A DNA stretch of 64,000 bases from Pseudomonadaceae bacterium. GTDB taxonomy: Bacteria; Pseudomonadota; Gammaproteobacteria; Pseudomonadales; Pseudomonadaceae. The notes below the pieces were generated by a model that was not told where the DNA came from, ran no database searches, and worked only from the letters and a program-made list of their open reading frames with translations. A program made the position numbers and the translations under genes. Position 1 is the stretch's first letter; each line of letters starts with the position of its first letter. The stretch is taken from positions 124,001-188,000 of the forward strand of contig CAAFUS010000009.1 of the NCBI GenBank assembly GCA_900766265.1, read 5' to 3'. This document shows, piece after piece, positions 56,509 through 64,000 of this stretch.

Positions 56509-57813
56509 ATGCATATCGGCAAAACTCTTGTTGGCACCGCCTGCCTGGTCCTGGCCAGCACAGCGTCGGCAGAAACCCTGACCATCGCCACCGTCAACAA
56601 CGCTGACATGATCCGCATGCAGCGCCTCTCCAAGACCTTCGAACAGCAGCACCCCGACATCAACCTCAACTGGGTGGTGCTCGAGGAAAACGTGCTGCGC
56701 CAGCGTTTGACCACCGATATCGCCACCCAAGGCGGCCAGTTCGACGTGCTGACCATCGGCATGTACGAGGCCTCGCTGTGGGGCGTCAAGGGTTGGCTCG
56801 AAGCCATGACGGACCTGCCCGAGGGCTACGATCTGGACGACGTCTTCCCTTCCGTGCGAGAGGGCCTGTCCGTGGACGGCACCCTCTATGCGCTGCCGTT
56901 CTATGCCGAAAGCTCGATGACCTACTACCGTACCGATCTCTTCGACGCGGCGGGGCTTCAGATGCCCGAGCGCCCGACCTGGACGCAGATGGCCGAGTTC
57001 GCCCAGAAGCTCCATCAGCCCGGCAAGGACCAGTACGGCATCTGCCTGCGCGGCAAGGCCGGCTGGGGCGAGAACATGGCGCTGGTGACCACGGTCGCGA
57101 ACGCCTTCGGCGCGCGCTGGTTCGACGAGAAGTGGCAACCCGAATTCACCGGGGAGCAATGGACCCGGGCAGCGAACTTCTACGTCGACACGCTGCGCAA
57201 CTACGGGCCTCCCGGCGCGTCGAGCAATGGCTTCAACGAAAACCTCGCGCTGTTCAACAGCGGCAAGTGTGCGATGTGGGTCGACGCCACCGTCGCCGGC
57301 TCGTTCGTCACCGATACGTCCCAGAGCCGCGTCGCCGACCAGGTCGGCTTCACCTTCGCGCCCCACGAGACCACCGAGAAGGGCTCGGCCTGGCTATATT
57401 CCTGGGCGCTGGCGATTCCCACCAGCTCCAAGAGCAAGGACTCGGCCAAGGCCTTCACCGCCTGGGCAACCTCCAAGGAGTATGCCGAACTGGTGGCGGA
57501 GACTGATGGCGTAGCCAATGTGCCGCCGGGCACCCGCGAATCGACCTACAACGACGAGTACATGGCGGCCGCGCCCTTCGCCCGCGTGACGCTGGAGTCG
57601 CTCAAGCAAGCCAACCCGGCCGATCCGTCGGCCAAGCCGGTGCCCTATGTCGGCATCCAGTTGGTGACCATTCCCGAGTTCCAGGCCATCGGCACCCAGG
57701 TCGGCAAGATGTTCGCCGCGGCGCTGACCGGGCAGATGCCCGTCGAGCAGATGCTCAACGCCGTGCAGCAGTCGACGACCCGGGAAATGAAACGCGCCGG
57801 CTACCCGAAATAA
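56509..57813 (+). CDS. mtlE: Polyol ABC transporter substrate-binding protein MtlE
   Basis: A 434-residue family 1 extracellular solute-binding protein. Signal peptide MHIGKTLVGTACLVLASTAS, cleaved near ASA before ETLTIATVNN. It captures mannitol, sorbitol or arabitol in the periplasm for MtlFGK. I start at 56509 because GAAGAGGAG stands just upstream and the signal peptide begins there; the longer open frame crosses mtlR and non-coding sequence. The 86-nt gap to mtlF holds a stable hairpin, a usual way to keep the binding protein more abundant than the permease. Confidence 0.95.
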   Translation: MHIGKTLVGTACLVLASTASAETLTIATVNNADMIRMQRLSKTFEQQHPDINLNWVVLEENVLRQRLTTDIATQGGQFDVLTIGMYEASLWGVKGWLEAMTDLPEGYDLDDVFPSVREGLSVDGTLYALPFYAESSMTYYRTDLFDAAGLQMPERPTWTQMAEFAQKLHQPGKDQYGICLRGKAGWGENMALVTTVANAFGARWFDEKWQPEFTGEQWTRAANFYVDTLRNYGPPGASSNGFNENLALFNSGKCAMWVDATVAGSFVTDTSQSRVADQVGFTFAPHETTEKGSAWLYSWALAIPTSSKSKDSAKAFTAWATSKEYAELVAETDGVANVPPGTRESTYNDEYMAAAPFARVTLESLKQANPADPSAKPVPYVGIQLVTIPEFQAIGTQVGKMFAAALTGQMPVEQMLNAVQQSTTREMKRAGYPK

Positions 57814-57842
57814 GCCACCCCACTCGTTGACGGACATGCGCA

Positions 57843-57867
57843 GGGCCGGATTGCCTCGATCCGGCCC
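57843..57867 (+). other. Intercistronic hairpin between mtlE and mtlF
   Basis: GGGCCGGAT and ATCCGGCCC form a perfect 9-bp stem with a 7-nt loop, 30 nt after the mtlE stop. There is no T-run. Similar hairpins protect binding-protein mRNA in other ABC operons such as malE-malF. Confidence 0.6.
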
Positions 57868-57899
57868 GCTGCGCGCCGCTGTCCCGGGAGCACAGCCTG

Positions 57900-58835
57900 A
57901 TGACTAGCACCACGACTCTCGATACTGAGCGGGCCGGCGTCCACCAGGAGCGGCCCTCGTCCCGACGTCGCCTGAAGCCCGGCTGGTTTCTGGTCAGCCC
58001 GTCGGTGGCGTTGCTGCTGCTGTGGATGATCGTGCCCCTGGGGATGACGGTGTACTTCTCCGTCATCCGCTACAACCTGCTCTACCCCGGTGACAACGAT
58101 TTCGTCGGGCTGGAGAATTTCGAATACTTCCTCACCGACGCCGGCTTCATGCCCGGCATGCTCAACACCCTGATCTTGGTTGGCAGCGTGCTGGCGATCA
58201 GCGTCGTGCTCGGCGTGCTGATCTCGGCGCTGCTGGAAGCGGCCGATTTCCCCGGGCGCGGCATCACCCGGGTGTTGTTGATCTCGCCGTTCTTCATCAT
58301 GCCGACGGTGAGCGCGCTGGTCTGGAAGAACCTGATCTATCACCCGGTCTCGGGCATTCTCGCCGCGGTCTGGCGCTTCTTCGGCGCCCAGCCGGTGGAC
58401 TGGCTGGCCCAGCACCCGCTGCTATCGATCGTGATCATCGTCTCCTGGCAGTGGCTGCCCTTCGCCATCCTGATTCTGATGACCGCCATGCAGTCGCTCG
58501 ACCAGGAGCAGAAAGAAGCCGCCCGCCTCGACGGCGCCGGCCCCATCGCCATCTTCTGGCACCTGACGCTGCCCCACCTGGCGCGCCCGATCGCGGTGGT
58601 GGTGATGATCGAGACGATCTTCCTGCTCTCGGTGTTCGCCGAGATCTTCACCACCACCAGCGGCGGGCCGGGCTACGCCTCCACCAACCTCGCCTACCTG
58701 ATCTACAACCAGGCGCTGCTGCAGTTCGATGTCGGCATGGCATCGGCCGGCGGCCTGATCGCGGTGGTCATCGCCAACATCGCAGCCATCATCCTGGTGC
58801 GGATGCTTGGCAAGAACCTCACCGAAAAATACTGA
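57900..58835 (+). CDS. mtlF: Polyol ABC transporter permease MtlF
   Basis: A 311-residue MalF-type inner-membrane permease with six predicted transmembrane segments. The EAA loop is visible at about 200-219 (EAARLDGAGPIAIFWHLTLP), where the ATPase MtlK docks. It pairs with MtlG. The ATG at 57900 follows GGGAG. The next gene starts 9 nt after its stop. Confidence 0.95.
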   Translation: MTSTTTLDTERAGVHQERPSSRRRLKPGWFLVSPSVALLLLWMIVPLGMTVYFSVIRYNLLYPGDNDFVGLENFEYFLTDAGFMPGMLNTLILVGSVLAISVVLGVLISALLEAADFPGRGITRVLLISPFFIMPTVSALVWKNLIYHPVSGILAAVWRFFGAQPVDWLAQHPLLSIVIIVSWQWLPFAILILMTAMQSLDQEQKEAARLDGAGPIAIFWHLTLPHLARPIAVVVMIETIFLLSVFAEIFTTTSGGPGYASTNLAYLIYNQALLQFDVGMASAGGLIAVVIANIAAIILVRMLGKNLTEKY

Positions 58836-58844
58836 GGCCCGACC

Positions 58845-59678
58845 ATGCTGACGCTCAAACAAAGTCGCCGCCTGAACACCACCCTGGTCGGCATCGCGGC
58901 CTGGACCGTGGCGTTGCTGCTGTTCTTCCCGATCTTCTGGATGCTGCTGACGAGCCTGAAGACCGAGATCGATGCCTTCGCCACGCCGCCGCAGTTCATT
59001 TTCACCCCGACGCTGGAAAACTACCTGCATATCCAGGACCGCAGCGGTTACTTCAAGTACGCCTGGAACTCGGTGACCATCTCCTTCGGCGCCACCGCGC
59101 TGGGCATGCTGATCGCCATCCCGGCGGCCTACTCCATGGCCTTCTTCGAGACCAAGCGCACCAAGGGCACCCTGCTCTGGATGCTCTCGACCAAGATGCT
59201 GCCGCCAGTGGGCGTACTGGTGCCGATCTACCTGCTGGCCAAGCAGTTCGGCCTACTCGACAGCCGCAGCGTGCTGATCGTGATCTACACGCTGATCAAC
59301 CTGCCGATCATGGTCTGGATGATCTACACCTACTTCAAGGACATCCCCCGTGACATCCTCGAAGCGGCGCGGATGGATGGCGCCAGCATCTTCCAGGAAA
59401 TGACCCGCGTGCTGCTGCCGATCAGCAAGGGCGGCCTGGCCTCGACCGTCCTGCTGTCGCTGATCCTGTGCTGGAACGAGGCCTTCTGGTCGCTCAACCT
59501 GACCTCGGCCAACGCGGCGCCGCTGACCGCGCTGATCGCCTCCTACTCCAGCCCCGAGGGGTTGTTCTGGGCCAAGCTCTCGGCCGTCTCCACCCTCGCC
59601 TGCGCCCCCATTCTCGTCTTCGGCTGGATCAGCCAGAAGCAGCTGGTGCGCGGCCTTTCCTTCGGTGCCGTGAAATGA
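58845..59678 (+). CDS. mtlG: Polyol ABC transporter permease MtlG
   Basis: A 277-residue MalG-type permease with six transmembrane segments. The EAA motif reads EAARMDGASIFQEMTRVLLP (about residues 172-191). It forms the heterodimeric membrane channel with MtlF. Start at 58845 with GAGG upstream, 9 nt after mtlF, so translation is probably coupled. Confidence 0.95.
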   Translation: MLTLKQSRRLNTTLVGIAAWTVALLLFFPIFWMLLTSLKTEIDAFATPPQFIFTPTLENYLHIQDRSGYFKYAWNSVTISFGATALGMLIAIPAAYSMAFFETKRTKGTLLWMLSTKMLPPVGVLVPIYLLAKQFGLLDSRSVLIVIYTLINLPIMVWMIYTYFKDIPRDILEAARMDGASIFQEMTRVLLPISKGGLASTVLLSLILCWNEAFWSLNLTSANAAPLTALIASYSSPEGLFWAKLSAVSTLACAPILVFGWISQKQLVRGLSFGAVK

Positions 59679-59749
59679 GCGGCCGCCCGGTTACTCCATC
59701 GCTCGCGGCAGCCGCCGCGCGTCACGACGCTCTCTGAAGAGGAACTCCC

Positions 59750-60853
59750 ATGGCAGACCTCAGGATTCACAACCTCAAGAAGGGCTTCGATGGCCATGAG
59801 ATCATCAAGGGCATCGACCTGGACATCCGCGACCGAGAGTTCGTGGTCTTCGTCGGGCCTTCGGGCTGCGGCAAGTCGACCCTGCTGCGGCTGATCGCGG
59901 GCCTCGAGGAAGTCAGCAGCGGCCGCATCGAGCTCGACGGCCGCGACATCACTGACCTGAGCCCGGCCAAACGGGACCTGGCGATGGTGTTCCAGACCTA
60001 CGCGCTCTACCCGCACATGACGGTGCGCAAGAACATGTCGTTCGCGCTGGACCTCGCCGGCGCCGACAAGCAGCAGGTGTCGCGCAAGATCGAAGAGGCG
60101 GCGCGGATTCTCGAACTCGAACCGCTGCTGGAACGTAAGCCACGCCAGCTCTCCGGCGGCCAGCGCCAGCGCGTCGCCATTGGCCGCGCCATCGTGCGCA
60201 ACCCTAAGATATTTCTCTTCGACGAGCCCCTGTCGAACCTCGACGCCGCCCTGCGCGTGCAGATGCGCCTGGAGCTGGCACGCCTGCACAAGGAGCTGCA
60301 GGCGACCATGATCTACGTGACCCACGATCAGGTCGAAGCCATGACCCTGGCCGACAAGGTGGTGGTTCTCAATGGCGGGCGCATCGAACAGGTCGGCTCG
60401 CCCATGGAGCTTTATCACCGCCCCGCCAACCTGTTCGTGGCCGGCTTTCTCGGCACGCCGAAGATGGGTTTTCTCAAGGGCAAGGTCAGCCGTATCGAGG
60501 CGACCGGCTGCGAGGTCGAGCTCGCCGCCCAATGTCGCCTGTTCCTGCCGGTCGATGGCGCCGCGCTCTCCGTCGGCGCCCCGGTCACCCTGGGTATTCG
60601 CCCTGAACATTTGAACCGTAGCAGCGAAGGCCAATGCCTGCTGCAGGTCAAAACCGACGTCAGCGAGCGACTGGGAAGCGACACCTACTGTCATGTGATT
60701 ACGCACTCGGGCGAGGCGCTGACGATGCGCATCCGCGGTGATTTCACCCCGCGCTACGGCGAGCAGATGGACCTGACCCTCGACGCCGCCCACTGCCACC
60801 TGTTCGATGAAAGAGGCCAGGCGATCGGCCAGCCGCTAGAACAGGCCGCCTGA
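59750..60853 (+). CDS. mtlK: Polyol ABC transporter ATPase MtlK
   Basis: A 367-residue MalK/UgpC-type ATPase. Walker A GPSGCGKST at 36-44, Q-loop around Q82, signature LSGGQ at 134-138, Walker B FLFDEP at 155-160 and switch His in VTHDQ. A C-terminal regulatory TOBE-like domain covers about 240-367 (LGIRPEHL). It powers MtlEFG. GAGG precedes the ATG. A perfect GC palindrome follows its stop. Confidence 0.96.
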   Translation: MADLRIHNLKKGFDGHEIIKGIDLDIRDREFVVFVGPSGCGKSTLLRLIAGLEEVSSGRIELDGRDITDLSPAKRDLAMVFQTYALYPHMTVRKNMSFALDLAGADKQQVSRKIEEAARILELEPLLERKPRQLSGGQRQRVAIGRAIVRNPKIFLFDEPLSNLDAALRVQMRLELARLHKELQATMIYVTHDQVEAMTLADKVVVLNGGRIEQVGSPMELYHRPANLFVAGFLGTPKMGFLKGKVSRIEATGCEVELAAQCRLFLPVDGAALSVGAPVTLGIRPEHLNRSSEGQCLLQVKTDVSERLGSDTYCHVITHSGEALTMRIRGDFTPRYGEQMDLTLDAAHCHLFDERGQAIGQPLEQAA

Positions 60854-60857
60854 CTCC

Positions 60858-60873
60858 GGCCGCCGCGGCGGCC
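60858..60873 (+). other. GC palindrome between mtlK and mtlD
   Basis: GGCCGCC-GC-GGCGGCC is a perfect 16-bp palindrome 4 nt after the mtlK stop. GCCATTTTG follows, a weak T-run. It could attenuate or process the transcript between the transporter and enzyme genes. Confidence 0.5.
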
Positions 60874-60933
60874 GCCATTTTGTGGACCCGTGGCCCGACC
60901 GCGCCGCAACGCCCCACTACGCCAGCGAGACCG

Positions 60934-62412
60934 ATGATGAAGTTGAACCAGAACAACCTGCCGAACCTTAGCGCCCACGTGCGCCAGCCGACCTATCGTC
61001 TGGAGCGCGTGACCGCCGGCATCGCCCACATCGGGGTGGGCGGCTTTCACCGGGCCCACCAGGCGGTCTACACCGAAGCGCTGATGAACGAGGGCGAGGT
61101 CCTGAACTGGGGCATCTGCGGCATCGGCACGCGCCCTGAAGAGCGCGCCATGCGCGATGCCCTGGCCGGCCAGGACTACCTCTACACCCTGGTTGAGCTC
61201 GACGACCATCCGGACACCAACGTGCAGGTGATGGGCGTGATCCGCGACATGCTGCTGGTCGAAGACGGCTCCGGCGCGGTGATCGCCAAGCTGGCCGATC
61301 CAGCCATTCGAATCGTGTCCCTGACCATCACGGAAGGCGGTTACTGCATGGACGACAGCACCGGCGAATTCAACGCCGGCCTGCCGCTGATCCAGCACGA
61401 CCTGATGAACCGCAACGAGCCGATCAGCGTGTTCGGCCTCATCTGCGCGGCCCTCGCCGCGCGCCGGAGCGCCGGGGTCGCGCCCTTTACCCTGATGTCC
61501 TGCGATAACCTACCGCACAACGGAGAGGTCATGCGCAAGGCGTTGATCGCCTTCGCCACCCTGCTCGACCCGCAGCTCGCCGACTGGATCGCCGAGCGAG
61601 TGAGTTTCCCCAACGCCATGGTCGACCGCATCACGCCGATGACCAGTACTCAACACCGCCTCGACCTGCACGACGAACATGGCATCGACGATGCCTGGCC
61701 AGTGGTGTGCGAACCCTTCCTGCAATGGGTTCTGGAAGACAAGTTCGTCAACGGTCGCCCGGCTTGGGAAAAGGTCGGTGTGCAGTTCACCGACGACGTC
61801 ACCCCCTACGAAGAGATGAAGATCAAACTGCTCAACGGCAGCCACCTGGCCCTCACCTACCTCGGCTGGCTGCGCGGCTACCGCTTCGTCCACGAGACCA
61901 TGGCCGATCCGCTGTTCGTCGGCTACATCCGCGCCTACATGGACCGGGACGTGACGCCGCAATTGGCCGCGGTTCCCGGCATCGACCTGACCGAGTACAA
62001 GAACACCCTCATCCGGCGCTTCTCCAATCGGGCGATCGCCGATCAGCTCGAGCGTGTCTGCTCGGATGGCTCCTCGAAGTTTCCCAAATTCACCATCCCG
62101 ACCATCAACCGCCTGATCCTCGACCACGCCCAGCTTGATCGCGCCGCCCTGGTGGTCGCCGCCTGGGCGCTCTATCTTCGGGGCGTGGACGAGCTCGGCA
62201 ACCCGTATCGGATCCCTGATCCCCGTGCTGACTTCTGTCAGGCACTGGTCGAGGAGGACGACGGCCTCGCCCAGCGCCTGCTCGGGCGCGAAGAGATCTT
62301 CGGCCCGCACCTGATCCGCTCCCCCGCCTTCGTCGAAGCCTTCGAACGCGGGTTGCAGCGCTTGCGCAGCCTGGGCGTCAAGGGCACCCTCGAGCTGCTG
62401 CTCACCTACTGA
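60934..62412 (+). CDS. mtlD: Mannitol 2-dehydrogenase MtlD
   Basis: A long-chain polyol dehydrogenase of 492 residues that oxidises mannitol to fructose, and arabitol and sorbitol to their ketoses, with NAD. The nucleotide-binding region is HIGVGGFHRAHQ (32-43). The catalytic group K296, N301 and H304 in KIKLLNGSH matches K295/N300/H303 of the P. fluorescens enzyme shifted by one. The start is MMKLNQNN (60934) or the second Met; the earlier TTG is unlikely. The ribosome binding site is weak. Confidence 0.96.
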   Translation: MMKLNQNNLPNLSAHVRQPTYRLERVTAGIAHIGVGGFHRAHQAVYTEALMNEGEVLNWGICGIGTRPEERAMRDALAGQDYLYTLVELDDHPDTNVQVMGVIRDMLLVEDGSGAVIAKLADPAIRIVSLTITEGGYCMDDSTGEFNAGLPLIQHDLMNRNEPISVFGLICAALAARRSAGVAPFTLMSCDNLPHNGEVMRKALIAFATLLDPQLADWIAERVSFPNAMVDRITPMTSTQHRLDLHDEHGIDDAWPVVCEPFLQWVLEDKFVNGRPAWEKVGVQFTDDVTPYEEMKIKLLNGSHLALTYLGWLRGYRFVHETMADPLFVGYIRAYMDRDVTPQLAAVPGIDLTEYKNTLIRRFSNRAIADQLERVCSDGSSKFPKFTIPTINRLILDHAQLDRAALVVAAWALYLRGVDELGNPYRIPDPRADFCQALVEEDDGLAQRLLGREEIFGPHLIRSPAFVEAFERGLQRLRSLGVKGTLELLLTY

Positions 62413-62427
62413 ACAAGAGGTCGGCTC

Positions 62428-63915
<1,488 letters not shown>

Positions 63916-63954
63916 GAACTCAGTGAAGTCTGGCGCTCGTTCGCAGAAATGGAA

Positions 63955-63978
63955 AAAGGCCCGCTTGCGCGGGCCTTT
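63955..63978 (+). terminator. Intrinsic terminator of the mtl operon
   Basis: AAAGGCCCGC and GCGGGCCTTT form a perfect 10-bp stem with loop TTGC, 39 nt after the mtlY stop. The T-run is short (TTTCTCTTC). Confidence 0.85.
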
Positions 63979-64000
63979 CTCTTCACCGTCGTTCGAATCA

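Overview
The window looks like about 64 kb of chromosome from a GC-rich Pseudomonadaceae bacterium, in the broad Pseudomonas/Stutzerimonas sense. The evidence is recognisable Pseudomonas gene neighbourhoods (mexS-mexT-mexEF-oprN, muxABC-opmB, the mtl polyol locus, glgE/treS-pep2/glgB next to Ku) together with dense ATGA-type gene overlaps. The species cannot be fixed from this sequence. I see no rRNA, tRNA, CRISPR array, prophage or insertion sequence.

Layout. (1) 1-9.7 kb: the end of a ClsB-like cardiolipin synthase and a YbhN-type membrane protein, then a leftward glgE -> treS-pep2 -> glgB unit that makes alpha-glucan by the maltose-1-phosphate (GlgE) route. A good match to an AlgU/RpoE-type promoter precedes glgE. 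A 54-codon ORF with a strong ribosome binding site lies behind it. (2) 9.7-15.4 kb: leftward fdnGHI-fdhE, a respiratory formate dehydrogenase. Its catalytic subunit is read through an in-frame UGA as selenocysteine, with a SECIS-like hairpin directly after it. (3) 15.5-18.4 kb: SDR dehydrogenase -> Ku -> a free-standing LigD polymerase domain. Regions 1 and 3 resemble the P. aeruginosa stress cluster holding clsB-like, ybhN, glgB, treS, glgE and ku genes, but here the formate dehydrogenase operon sits between the two halves. (4) 18.5-26.9 kb: mexS, divergent from mexT, then mexE-mexF-oprN. The mexT reading frame is intact. (5) 27-30.8 kb: a DUF3079 protein, a LysR regulator, an HPP-CBS membrane protein and a solitary TRAP substrate-binding protein. 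(6) 30.8-39.8 kb: leftward muxA-muxB-muxC-opmB, a second RND pump with two different inner-membrane transporters. A palindromic element sits between muxB and muxC. (7) 40-51.7 kb: a MurJ-like flippase, a SAF-domain oxidoreductase, tpx, an AgcS symporter, tamA-tamB and a GNAT acetyltransferase. (8) 51.8-54.1 kb: xthA, then a periplasmic phosphate-binding/OmpA fusion protein preceded by a near-consensus Pho box. (9) 54.3-64 kb: the mannitol/sorbitol/arabitol locus mtlZ-mtlR, then mtlE-F-G-K-D-Y, ending in a strong terminator.

How the parts work together. The mtl locus imports polyols through an ABC transporter (MtlEFGK), oxidises them (MtlD) and phosphorylates the ketoses (MtlY, MtlZ) under an AraC-type activator (MtlR). 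The glg/treS, Ku/LigD, SDR and ClsB-like genes fit a desiccation, osmotic and stationary-phase stress programme. The two RND systems, mexS/mexT and tpx deal with toxic and electrophilic or oxidative stress. TamAB, the MurJ-like flippase and the PstS-OmpA fusion belong to the cell envelope. The most interesting non-coding signals are the AlgU-like promoter of glgE, the Pho box, a crossing (pseudoknot-type) inverted repeat near 9.7 kb, the palindromic element inside the mux operon and an 8-bp tandem repeat in a LysR promoter region.
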